From: Methyloversatilis discipulorum
Lineage (GTDB): Bacteria; Pseudomonadota; Gammaproteobacteria; Burkholderiales; Rhodocyclaceae
Length of the DNA: 64,000 nucleotides
Assembly (NCBI RefSeq): GCF_000527135.1
Contig: NZ_AZUP01000001.1
Span: 2,356,001-2,420,000, forward strand
Reading direction: 5' to 3'
A program made the position numbers and the translations under genes. Under the pieces are notes generated by a model. It had not been told where the DNA came from. It searched no databases and saw nothing but the letters and a program-made list of their open reading frames with translations. Shown piece by piece: positions 25,534 through 33,121 of this stretch (position 1 is the stretch's first letter; every line of letters begins with the position of its first letter).

Positions 25534-25938
25534 TCACTCTTCCGCGCGTTCAGCCGACACCTCGTCCGGTGTCAGTTCGGCGGCGATGCCGGCGGCCCGT
25601 TCGAACAGCCGCGCCGCCTCGTCGGCGTCGAATTCGCCGTGCTGGCGCTTGCGCACGCCGTGCTCGTGCAGCAGCAGGTGGCGGGTCGGTACGACGTCGC
25701 GCTGCGCCAGGCTGCTGCGCACGCATTCCAGCGGGCAGCCGTCGAGTGCCAGGATGGGGCGACCGGAACGGGCGATGCGTACCAGGTGATCGACATTGCC
25801 GCCGACGCCGGCGATGCAGGACATTTCAGCCCGCTCGCTGCGGTCCAGTTTCACGGCGATGTGGTTGGCCATCTGCGCCGCGCTCGAACAGCCGGAGCAG
25901 GCATAGACGAGGGGCAACTGGCGGTGACGGGCGCTCAA
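25534..25938 (-). CDS. DGC-domain putative zinc-binding protein
   Basis: Protein of 134 aa of the DGC family (four conserved cysteines, probably zinc- or metal-binding). Seen: YACSGCSSAAQMANHIAVKLDR (CxxC near residue 14), AEMSCIAGVGG, and ALDGCPLECVRSSL, the DGC motif. The initiation codon is TTG at 25938, supported by AAGGAG seven bases upstream; no in-frame ATG precedes the first conserved cysteine. Divergent from a ferredoxin-NADP reductase. A redox or metal-handling role is inference. Confidence 0.8.
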   Translation of the reverse strand: MSARHRQLPLVYACSGCSSAAQMANHIAVKLDRSERAEMSCIAGVGGNVDHLVRIARSGRPILALDGCPLECVRSSLAQRDVVPTRHLLLHEHGVRKRQHGEFDADEAARLFERAAGIAAELTPDEVSAERAEE

Positions 25939-26181
25939 GACGATTCTCCTTGCCGGTGCGTCGGCGACTCGCGCGGCCGACCGTGGAGCCTGTCCGTATC
26001 CGGTGATCCGGACTGAGCGGCGTCAGCGAGGCGAAGCGGGCGCCGGAGCCGGACAGACCTCCCGCAGTCTGGTGCGCCGCCGGTCGCACCGCTTTGCGCT
26101 ACGACAAGAATTGCGCGAACCACCACCGATCCATGCTGTCACGATGGGTGTCTGCCCTGCACCGCAACGAAGGAGAGGGAC

Positions 26182-26985
26182 ATGGCTGAAACCGACGCAG
26201 CAGCCCTTGCACTGGCCAAACCCGCGGCCCGCGTGCCGCGCTCGAGCGCACAGCGCATCCGCGCGATCCGGCGCTGGACGCCCGTCCTGTGGTCCATCCG
26301 CATCGAGCGGCCGGCCAACTACCTCTTCCAGCCGGGCCATTACGCCCGCCTCGGGCTGCCGGTCGACACGCCGGAGGCCGCGGTCTGGCGTCCTTACTCC
26401 ATCGTATCGGCGACCACCGACAGCGAACTCGAATTCCTGCTGGTACTGATTCCAGGCGGCGCCTTCACCTCACAGCTGGCCGCGCTGCGCGAGGGCGACA
26501 CCGTGCTGCTCGAACAGGCGGTATTCGGCTTCTTCCTCGACAGCCAGCTCGCGCCCGGCGACACGCTGTGGATGCTGGCGACCGGTACCGGCCTCGGGCC
26601 CTACGTTTCGCTGCTGCGCACACCCGACGCGCTCGACCGTTACGCCCGCGTGGTACTGGTGCACAGCGCGCGCCACGCGGACGAACTGGCTTACCGCGAC
26701 GAGATCGAGGCACCGGCCGCGGTGTCGCACGGCAGGCTGATCTACGTCCCCATCGTCACGCGCGAACCCGGCGTCACGGCGCTCGCCGGCCGCATTCCGC
26801 AACTGATCGCCGACGGCGCACTGCAGGCGCACGTCGCGCGCACGCTGGAACCGGCCGACAGCCGCGTCATGGTGTGCGGCAACCCGGAATTCACGACCGA
26901 GATGCGCGCGCTGCTCGCCGAGCGCGGCTTCACGCCGTGCCGGCGCAACAGCCCGGGCAGCATGCTGTTCGAGAAGTACTGGTAG
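26182..26985 (+). CDS. ferredoxin--NADP+ reductase (Fpr type)
   Basis: FAD enzyme of 267 aa moving electrons between NADPH and ferredoxin or flavodoxin. Seen: FAD-binding WRPYSIVSATTD (residues about 72-83), LEFLLVLIPGG, NADP pyrophosphate motif MLATGTGLGPYVSLLR (about 130-145), VMVCGNPEFTTEMR and the C-terminal EKYW aromatic cap. The start at 26182 follows AAGGAGAGGGAC. Class of subgroup II bacterial FprA/Fpr used in oxidative-stress iron and sulfur metabolism. The 243-base gap upstream shows no recognised site; it is shared with the divergent DGC gene. Confidence 0.9.
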   Translation: MAETDAAALALAKPAARVPRSSAQRIRAIRRWTPVLWSIRIERPANYLFQPGHYARLGLPVDTPEAAVWRPYSIVSATTDSELEFLLVLIPGGAFTSQLAALREGDTVLLEQAVFGFFLDSQLAPGDTLWMLATGTGLGPYVSLLRTPDALDRYARVVLVHSARHADELAYRDEIEAPAAVSHGRLIYVPIVTREPGVTALAGRIPQLIADGALQAHVARTLEPADSRVMVCGNPEFTTEMRALLAERGFTPCRRNSPGSMLFEKYW

Positions 26986-26992
26986 GGCGCGG

Positions 26993-27622
26993 TCAGCGCG
27001 GCACCCGCCACAGATACCAGCTGGCGGCGGTGCGGTACGGCGACCAGGGCAGCGCCAGTTCGGTCATCTGCCGCGGCGTTGGCGGGCGGTCGAGCCGCCG
27101 CAGCCGACGGTAGCCTTCGCGCACGCCGAGGTCGTCCGCCGGCAGCAGGTCGGTCCGGCCCAGCGTGTAGATGAGCATCATCTCCACCGTCCATCGGCCG
27201 ATGCCGTGCAGCGCGGTCAGCCGGGCGACCAACGCCTCGTCCTCCATTTCGCGCGCCTTTGCCAGCGTCGGCACGACACCGCTGCGGGCCGCTTCGGCGA
27301 TGCCGCGTATCGTGTCCGCCTTGCGACCCGAAAAACCGCAGCCGCGCAGCGCGTCCGGCGAGGTGGCACAGACCTGTTCCGGCGTCGGAAAATCCGCGGC
27401 GCCATACAGCGCGAGAAAGCGCGCGATCATCGTGTCGCCAGCGCGCACGCTGAGCTGCTGGTAGGCCACCGCGCGCAGTAGCGCCTGCCACGGTTCACGC
27501 GCCGGTTTCGGCGCGTGCAGACAGGGGCCGACCGTGGCGACCAGCGCCGCCCAGTCGTCGTCCAGCGCAGCCAGAAAGTGCGCTGCCTCGTGGTGGTGAT
27601 GCATCGTGTCGAGGGTGTCCAT
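26993..27622 (-). CDS. DNA-3-methyladenine glycosylase (HhH-GPD family)
   Basis: Base-excision repair glycosylase of 209 aa, AlkA/Mag-like, removing alkylated purines. Seen: helix AVAYQQLSVRAGDTMIARF, helix-hairpin-helix ARLTALHGIGRWTVEMMLIYTLGR (residues about 130-153) and the catalytic aspartate in LLPADDLGVREGYRR. The E. coli AlkA N-terminal beta domain is absent, as in the short bacterial form. It is 330 bases from ada-alkB, so the window holds three alkylation-repair genes in one neighbourhood. Convergent with fpr. Confidence 0.88.
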   Translation of the reverse strand: MDTLDTMHHHHEAAHFLAALDDDWAALVATVGPCLHAPKPAREPWQALLRAVAYQQLSVRAGDTMIARFLALYGAADFPTPEQVCATSPDALRGCGFSGRKADTIRGIAEAARSGVVPTLAKAREMEDEALVARLTALHGIGRWTVEMMLIYTLGRTDLLPADDLGVREGYRRLRRLDRPPTPRQMTELALPWSPYRTAASWYLWRVPR

Positions 27623-27724
27623 GGCAGCGCAGTATCGCGACCGTGGCCGGGCGATGTCGACCGTGACGTGCCTCCGGAAGGACCCGTTCGGGCGGCCTCA
27701 GCCACCGCCAGCGGCCTGCCGAAG

Positions 27725-27850
27725 CCGCGTCGCGGTCAGAAGACCGCTCCCACAGGGGTGGTGCGCCCGATCGACGACCTGAGCCTCGATCGGGGTTCTG
27801 TGGGAGGGGTCTTCTGACCCCGACAGCGGCCGGGATCGAAGCTTGCTGAC
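27725..27850. repeat. REP-like hairpin pair
   Basis: Inverted copy TCGCGGTC-AGAA-GACCGC-TCCCAC (27730 region) and direct copy GTGGGA-GGGGTC-TTCT-GACCCC-GA (27800-27823), joined by a short spacer and followed by GGGATCGAAGC. Occupies most of the 329-base gap before ada. Confidence 0.85.
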
Positions 27851-27951
27851 TGCGGCGACCCACCCGGATTCAAAAGCAATCGGCGGAGTGCGTTGTCGGT
27901 GCGCAGCGATTAATGTCCCGGTATCGACCACCCGAAAGAAGCGCCAGCACG

Positions 27952-29034
27952 ATGACGAACACCGCCAGCCGCCGAGAAGCACGCGCCGCAGCCACACAGG
28001 CCGACCCGCGCTGGGCGGCGGTGCGGGCGCGCGATGCGGGCGCAGACGGACGGTTCGTCTACTCGGTCATCAGCACCGGCGTGTACTGCCGCCCGTCGTG
28101 CGGCGCACGCACGCCGCGGCCGGAGAACGTGGACTTCCATGCCAGCCGCACTGAGGCCGAGGCGGCCGGCTTCCGACCCTGCAAACGCTGCCGGCCGGAC
28201 CTGCCGCCCCTGACCGAGCGGCAGGCCGCCATGGTGGCCACACTGTGCCGACAGATCGACGATGCCGACACGCTGCCCTCGCTCGACGTGCTGGCCGCGT
28301 CGGCCGGGCTCAGCCGCTTCCACCTGCTGCGCGTGTTCAAGGCGCACACCGGACTGACGCCACGCGCCTGGGCGACGGCGCGCCGCGCGGCCCGACTGCG
28401 CGAGCGGCTGGCCGACTGCGCAAGCGTGACCGAGGCCATCGTCGACGCCGGCTACGGTTCGACCAGCCGCGTGTACGAGAAGTCCGCGCGGCCACTGGGC
28501 ATGGCCCCGCGCCGCTACCGCGCGGGCGGCGCCGACATGGACATCCGCTTCGCCATCGCGCAGAGCACACTCGGCGCGCTGCTGGTCGCTGCCAGCACGC
28601 AGGGCGTCTGCGCGATCGCACTGGGCGACGACGCCAATGCGCTGGCGCGCGACCTGCAGGACCGCTTTCCGCACGCACGGCTGACCGGTGACGACGCCGG
28701 TTTCGCGCGTCTGGTGGCGCAGGTGGTCGGTCTGGTCGAGGCGCCGCGCATCGGCCTCGACCTGCCGCTGGACATCCGCGGCACTGCCTTCCAGCAACGC
28801 GTGTGGGCAGCGCTGCGCGCGATACCGCCGGGACAGACGCTGAGCTACACCGAACTGGCGCAGCGCATCGGCGCACCGAGCGCGGTGCGGGCAGTCGCCA
28901 GCGCCTGCGCCGCCAACACGCTGGCGGTGGCGGTGCCCTGCCACCGCGTCGTGCGCACCGACGGCAGTCTGTCGGGCTATCGCTGGGGTGTGGCGCGCAA
29001 GCGCGCGCTGCTCGAGCGCGAGCGCAGCGACTGA
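27952..29034 (+). CDS. ada: bifunctional Ada: DNA methyltransferase and transcription activator
   Basis: Adaptive-response protein of 360 aa. Zinc/methyl-acceptor domain with C46 (methylphosphotriester acceptor) and C50 in VYCRPSCGAR, plus CKRC; AraC-type helix-turn-helix region (LAASAGLSRFHLLRVFKAHTGLTPRAW); C-terminal O6-alkylguanine methyltransferase with RAIPPGQTLSYTELAQRIG and active C330 in AVPCHRVV. The ATG at 27952 begins MTNTASRRE; an upstream in-frame start at 27913 lacks support. Followed by alkB with TGATG overlap. Self-regulated by methylation at its own promoter, as known for Ada; the box was not identified here. Confidence 0.95.
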   Translation: MTNTASRREARAAATQADPRWAAVRARDAGADGRFVYSVISTGVYCRPSCGARTPRPENVDFHASRTEAEAAGFRPCKRCRPDLPPLTERQAAMVATLCRQIDDADTLPSLDVLAASAGLSRFHLLRVFKAHTGLTPRAWATARRAARLRERLADCASVTEAIVDAGYGSTSRVYEKSARPLGMAPRRYRAGGADMDIRFAIAQSTLGALLVAASTQGVCAIALGDDANALARDLQDRFPHARLTGDDAGFARLVAQVVGLVEAPRIGLDLPLDIRGTAFQQRVWAALRAIPPGQTLSYTELAQRIGAPSAVRAVASACAANTLAVAVPCHRVVRTDGSLSGYRWGVARKRALLERERSD

Positions 29035-29678
29035 TGGATCTGTTCGACGAGCAGGAATGCGCAGCGGGCCTCCATGCGCTGGCGCCCGGTGCCGCCCTGC
29101 TGCGCGGCTTCGCCCGCGATGCGGCGCCCGCGCTGCTGGCGGCGATCGACGCCATCGCCGCCGACGCGCCCTTCCGTCACCTGATCACGCCCGGCGGCCA
29201 CACGATGTCGGTGGCCACGACGAGCTGCGGCACGCTGGGCTGGCACTCGGACGAACAGGGCTACCGCTACACCTCGCGTGACCCCGGCAGTGAGCGACGA
29301 TGGCCGGCGATGCCGGCCTGCTTCAGCGCGCTCGCGCACGCAGCGGCGGCGCGCGCCGGCTTCCCCGGCTTCGCGCCCGACGCCTGCCTGATCAACCGCT
29401 ACGTGCCGGGTGCGCGGCTGACGCTGCACCAGGACCGCAACGAACGCGATTACGGCGCGCCCATCGTGTCGGTATCGCTCGGCATTCCCGCCGTCTTCCT
29501 GTTCGGCGGCTTGCGGCGGAAGGACCCGACGCAGAAGCTGCGTCTGGTGCATGGCGACGTGGTGGTGTGGGGCGGACCGTCGCGGCTGCGCTTTCACGGC
29601 GTGCTGCCGCTGGCGCACGCCGAACATCCGCTGACCGGCGCCTGCCGCATCAATCTCACCTTCCGCGCGGCGGCATGA
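29034..29678 (+). CDS. alkB: AlkB 2OG-Fe(II) DNA/RNA demethylase
   Basis: Oxidative dealkylase of 214 aa repairing 1-methyladenine and 3-methylcytosine with Fe(II) and 2-oxoglutarate. Seen: the AlkB ligands H132-x-D134 in TLHQDRNERD, H188 in RLRFHGV and the 2OG-binding RINLTFR at the end, together with NRYVPGARLTLHQD. N-terminal substrate-recognition lid includes TMSVATTSCGTLGWHSD. The one-base overlap with ada (TGATG) gives coupled expression, the arrangement also seen in E. coli. Confidence 0.95.
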   Translation: MDLFDEQECAAGLHALAPGAALLRGFARDAAPALLAAIDAIAADAPFRHLITPGGHTMSVATTSCGTLGWHSDEQGYRYTSRDPGSERRWPAMPACFSALAHAAAARAGFPGFAPDACLINRYVPGARLTLHQDRNERDYGAPIVSVSLGIPAVFLFGGLRRKDPTQKLRLVHGDVVVWGGPSRLRFHGVLPLAHAEHPLTGACRINLTFRAAA

Positions 29679-29690
29679 CACCGCCGGCGT

Positions 29691-30479
29691 TCAGGCGAGC
29701 AGCGCCTGCATGATGCGGCGGTGCATGCCGCGCGGCGTAAAACGGACCGAGAATGCCGACAGCTTGTTCAGCAGCCCGGGCACCACGCAGGCGCGACCAT
29801 CGTCGAGGGCGCGCAAGCCGGCTTCGGCCACCGGTCGCGGCTGCATCAGCATCAGTTTCAGCGTGGCCGACGCCTCATGCCCGGCTGTGCGGGTGAAGGC
29901 GGTGTCGGTCAGGCCAGGCGCCAGCACGGTGACGGTGACGCCGTGCGGCGCCAGTTCGTCGTGCAGGGCCTCGCCCAGACTGAGCACGTAGGCCTTGGTC
30001 GCCGCGTAGGCGGCGTAGACCGGCGACGCCATGAAGCCGAGCAGGCTGGCCACCAGCAGCATGCGCCCGTCGCCGCGGCGGCGCATGTCCTCGCCGTAGA
30101 GGCGAGCCAGCTGGGTGAGCGCCGACACGTTCAGGTCCAGCATCTGCTGCAGGCGCCGCGAGTCCGCGACGACGAAGTCGCCATGCACGCCGAAGCCGGC
30201 GTTGTTGATCAGTGTATCGACACGCAGCCCCAGTCCATCGGTCCGTCGCTTCAGCTCGATCACGGCGTCCCGCTGCGACAGGTCCAGCACCACCACCCGG
30301 ACAACGACCCGGTGGGCGGCGGTCAGCTCGGCTGCCAGCGTCTCCAGCGCCTCGGCGCTGCGTGCCACCAGCAGCAGATTGCGACCACGCGCGGCGAGCA
30401 GTCGGGCGAACTCGACGCCCAGCCCGCTCGACGCACCGGTCACCAGTGCCCAGCCGCCGCCTTCATCTGCTGCACCCAT
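29691..30479 (-). CDS. short-chain dehydrogenase/reductase
   Basis: Classical SDR of 262 aa using NAD(P)H. Seen: TGASSGLG (residues about 16-23), NNAGFG (about 92-97), active-site Ser in LLVASLLGF, and YAAYAATKAYVLSLGEAL with the catalytic YxxxK. Start at 30479 is supported by GGGAG. The substrate is unknown; the pattern is that of the DltE/YqjQ-like group. Divergent from a MocR-type regulator with a palindrome in the 199-base gap, so it is a plausible target of that regulator. Confidence 0.88.
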   Translation of the reverse strand: MGAADEGGGWALVTGASSGLGVEFARLLAARGRNLLLVARSAEALETLAAELTAAHRVVVRVVVLDLSQRDAVIELKRRTDGLGLRVDTLINNAGFGVHGDFVVADSRRLQQMLDLNVSALTQLARLYGEDMRRRGDGRMLLVASLLGFMASPVYAAYAATKAYVLSLGEALHDELAPHGVTVTVLAPGLTDTAFTRTAGHEASATLKLMLMQPRPVAEAGLRALDDGRACVVPGLLNKLSAFSVRFTPRGMHRRIMQALLA

Positions 30480-30622
30480 GTCCGTCTCCCTGTTTGTAGT
30501 GCGCCGGGCGTGCACCCGGCGTCGCGCATCTTTTCGTGCGTTGGTGAAGCATCCGTCGTACTGCGCGCTCCGGACGCTCTTTCGATATAGACCCGATGAA
30601 CACGCGTTGCCGGCCGAAGCAG

Positions 30623-30646
30623 TTTGTGCTGTTAATCTCGCACAAA
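30623..30646. promoter_or_regulatory. palindromic operator in the SDR-MocR divergent gap
   Basis: TTTGTGC (30623-30629), 10-base spacer, GCACAAA (30640-30646); perfect 7-bp arms, 33 bases before the regulator start. Fits an autoregulatory GntR-type site. The rest of the gap shows a possible GATATAGA -10 near 30582. Confidence 0.55.
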
Positions 30647-30678
30647 GCGGGCGACCGAACGGTCGACCGCATGTCGCC

Positions 30679-32166
30679 ATGCGAGCTCACGCCGTGCACC
30701 TTCCCATCCTCGTAGACCCGACCCTCGACAGCACGCTGCAGGCGCAGATCGTTGCCCAGATGCGCGCGCTGATCGAGCACCACCTGCTGCCGCCCGGCGC
30801 GCCGGTGCCGGCGACACGCGACCTCGGGCGGCAGATCGGCGTATCGCGCAACACGGTCACCGCCGCCTACGAGGAACTGATCGCGCAGGGCTATCTGTAC
30901 ACCGAGCGCGCGGTCGGCACCTTCGTCGCGAAGACGCTGCCCGATACCCTGATCCGCTCGCCGGACAGCATCGACGATCTGCGCAGCGGCGCCGAGCACC
31001 GGGCACTGAACCTGCCGCTGCCCTACGGCGGCCGCGGCCTGACGGGCCTACACCGTCCGGCCCAGCCAGGCCTCGCGGCCGACTTCGTGTTCGGGCGCGC
31101 CGATCCGCGCAGCTTTCCGGAGCGCATCTGGCGCAAGCTCATCGTCGAATGCCTGGGCGGTGCGGCCGAACGCATGAGCGAATACAGCCATCCGGCCGGC
31201 CTGCCCGAACTGCGCCAGCTCATCGTGAACCACCTCGCCACCACGCGCGGCATGGTGGCGTCGACCGAACAGGTGCTGATGGTGGCCGGTTTCCAGCAAG
31301 GCATCGATCTGGTCGCCCACCTCTTCGTCGGCACCCGCACACCGGTGGTGATGGAAGCGCCCACCTACCGGGGTGCGGCCTTCCTGTTCGAAAGCTATGG
31401 CGCCCAGGTCATTCCGGTGGCGGTCGATGCGCACGGCGTGGACGTGCGCCAGCTGCCGCAGCGGCGCGTGAAGCTGGTCTATGTCACGCCGTCGCACCAG
31501 TTCCCGACCGGCGGCACCATGCCGCTGCACCGGCGCCTTGCGCTGCTCGAATGGGCGGCGCGCAACGGCGCCTACATCCTGGAGATCGACTACGACGCCG
31601 ATTACCGCTACGAAGGCGCGCCACTGCCGACCCTGCAGTCGCTCGACCGCAACGGCTGCGTCATCTACGTCAATTCGTTCACCCGCACGCTGGGCCCCGG
31701 CCTGCGCATCGGCTACCTGGTGCTGCCGCGCGATCTGGTGCGCACCGCAGTGACCATCAAATCGCTGATGGACAACGGTCTGCCCTGGCTGGAACAGGCC
31801 ACGCTGGCACAGTTCATCCGCGACGGCAGTTACGACACTCATCTGCGTCGCCTGCGCACCGCCCACGAAGCGCGGCGCAACACGCTGGTCGGCGCGCTGC
31901 GTGCGCGACTGCCGGAAGTGCGCATACAGGGCGCCGACGCCGGCCAGCACGTTCTGCTGCGCCTGCCCGAATCCTGTCCGCCGGCGGTCGAGGTACAGGC
32001 CGCGGCACGCGGCTTCGGCACCGGCGTCTATCCGCTGTCCGACAGCCCGGTGTGGTTCCACGAAGGCCTGCCGGGGCACGAACGCTGCCTGATGCTGGGC
32101 TACGGGCACCTGGCAGAGGCGCAGATCGAGCGCGGCATCGACGGGCTGGCGCAGGCGCTCTCCTGA
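30679..32166 (+). CDS. MocR-type (GntR-aminotransferase) regulator lacking the PLP lysine
   Basis: Regulator of 495 aa with an N-terminal GntR winged helix (residues about 20-80, PVPATRDLGRQIGVSRNTVTAAYEELIAQG) fused to a fold-type I aminotransferase domain (about 110-490). The aminotransferase core is recognisable: PTYRGAAFLFESYGAQV, VYVTPSHQFPTGGTM, EIDYDADYRY. At the Schiff-base position, where MocR/PdxR/GabR proteins have SFSKTL, this protein has SFTRTLGPGLRIGY, so the PLP lysine is replaced by R336. Ligand sensing by a standard internal aldimine is therefore not possible. Start chosen at 30679 (MRAHAVHLP); other upstream codons are in frame. Confidence 0.88.
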   Translation: MRAHAVHLPILVDPTLDSTLQAQIVAQMRALIEHHLLPPGAPVPATRDLGRQIGVSRNTVTAAYEELIAQGYLYTERAVGTFVAKTLPDTLIRSPDSIDDLRSGAEHRALNLPLPYGGRGLTGLHRPAQPGLAADFVFGRADPRSFPERIWRKLIVECLGGAAERMSEYSHPAGLPELRQLIVNHLATTRGMVASTEQVLMVAGFQQGIDLVAHLFVGTRTPVVMEAPTYRGAAFLFESYGAQVIPVAVDAHGVDVRQLPQRRVKLVYVTPSHQFPTGGTMPLHRRLALLEWAARNGAYILEIDYDADYRYEGAPLPTLQSLDRNGCVIYVNSFTRTLGPGLRIGYLVLPRDLVRTAVTIKSLMDNGLPWLEQATLAQFIRDGSYDTHLRRLRTAHEARRNTLVGALRARLPEVRIQGADAGQHVLLRLPESCPPAVEVQAAARGFGTGVYPLSDSPVWFHEGLPGHERCLMLGYGHLAEAQIERGIDGLAQALS

Positions 32167-32219
32167 GCGCATGTTTCCGTCGCGAGCCGGGCAGTTGAAG
32201 CCGGATGCCGACCGACGGT

Positions 32220-32264
32220 TTGACAGCGCGCGCGGGCGCTGAAAAACTAGTCAGAAATCTAGTC
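32220..32264 (+). promoter_or_regulatory. toxin-antitoxin promoter and repeat operator
   Basis: A TTGACA hexamer at 32220 is followed by the direct repeats CTAGTC at 32247-32252 and 32259-32264 (12-base step), the first within the palindrome ACTAGT. They lie directly before the GGAGG site of the antitoxin gene, where Phd/YefM-type autorepression sites occur. The -10 element is weak. Confidence 0.5.
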
Positions 32265-32278
32265 TGTTGGAGGTGATC

Positions 32279-32536
32279 ATGGACGCATGGCCTGTTCAGG
32301 ATGCAAAAGCACGCTTCAGCGAATTTCTCGATGCCTGCCTGTCAGAGGGACCGCAGATGGTGACCCGCCGCGGCATCGAAGCAGCGGTACTGGTACCGGT
32401 ACAGGAATGGCGCAGGCTGCAGTCGGCAGCACGCCCGTCGCTGAAGGCACTGCTGCTGTCCGACGATGCCCGCGCCGAGTCGCTGGCACCGCCGCGCGGG
32501 CGCGCCCGGCGGCGGCCGGTGGAAGCGCTCAAGTGA
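32279..32536 (+). CDS. Phd/YefM-type antitoxin
   Basis: Antitoxin of 85 aa that neutralises the following PIN toxin and represses the operon. Seen: N-terminal Phd/YefM fold DAWPVQDAKARFSEFLDACLSEGPQMVTRRGIEAAVLVPVQEWRRL, the classic pattern for this family, and a basic C-terminal tail that would wrap the toxin. The ATG at 32279 sits after TTGGAGGTGATC. The stop overlaps the toxin start. Mobile-type pairs of this sort are often near recombination-prone DNA; no repeat borders are visible here. Confidence 0.9.
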   Translation: MDAWPVQDAKARFSEFLDACLSEGPQMVTRRGIEAAVLVPVQEWRRLQSAARPSLKALLLSDDARAESLAPPRGRARRRPVEALK

Positions 32537-32961
32537 CGATGTACCTGCTCGATACCAACGTCGTGTCCGAACTGCGCCGGCCGCGGCCACACGGTGGCGT
32601 CGTGGCCTGGCTGCAGTCCATCGACGACGCAAGTCTTTTCCTGTCGGCGGTGACGGTCGGAGAAATCCAGGCAGGAATAGAATTGACGCGCGAGCAGGAC
32701 GCGGTCAAGGCGGCCGAGATCGAAGCGTGGCTGGATCAGGTCGCCAGCGCCTACAACGTACTGCCGATGGATGCGACAGCATTCAGACGCTGGGCAGCAC
32801 TGATGCACCGCAAGTCCGACACGCTGTACGAGGACGCGATGATCGCAGCCACTGCGCTGACCCACGGCCTGACTGTCGCGTCGCGCAATGTGGCCGATTT
32901 CAAGGCGCTCGGCGTCGAGGCCTTCAATCCGTTCTCGCGATCGGCCACAGCCACCGACTGA
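32533..32961 (+). CDS. vapC: PIN-domain VapC-type RNase toxin
   Basis: Toxin ribonuclease of about 142 aa. Seen: YLLDTNVVSELRR (first catalytic Asp), SAVTVGEIQAGIE (Glu), YEDAMIAATALTHGLTVASRNVADFKALGVEAFNPF (remaining acidic residues and the ASRN box). These are the standard PIN motifs. The GTG at 32533 overlaps the antitoxin stop (GTGA); an ATG at 32539 is an alternative and gives 140 aa. Pairing of a Phd-like antitoxin with VapC is common. Confidence 0.92.
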   Translation: MTMYLLDTNVVSELRRPRPHGGVVAWLQSIDDASLFLSAVTVGEIQAGIELTREQDAVKAAEIEAWLDQVASAYNVLPMDATAFRRWAALMHRKSDTLYEDAMIAATALTHGLTVASRNVADFKALGVEAFNPFSRSATATD

Positions 32962-33121
32962 AGGAAGGGGACGCCACCCGCTGGCACCATCCTTTTTTCT
33001 CCGACTGGCCCTGTCTCCCCTCCCCGCCACTGACTAACTTTCATCCGGCAGACATCGGGACCGGGCTCCGCAGAGGGCCCGCCCATCCGCCCCTTGTCAC
33101 CTTTTCTACCGGGAGAAAGCC

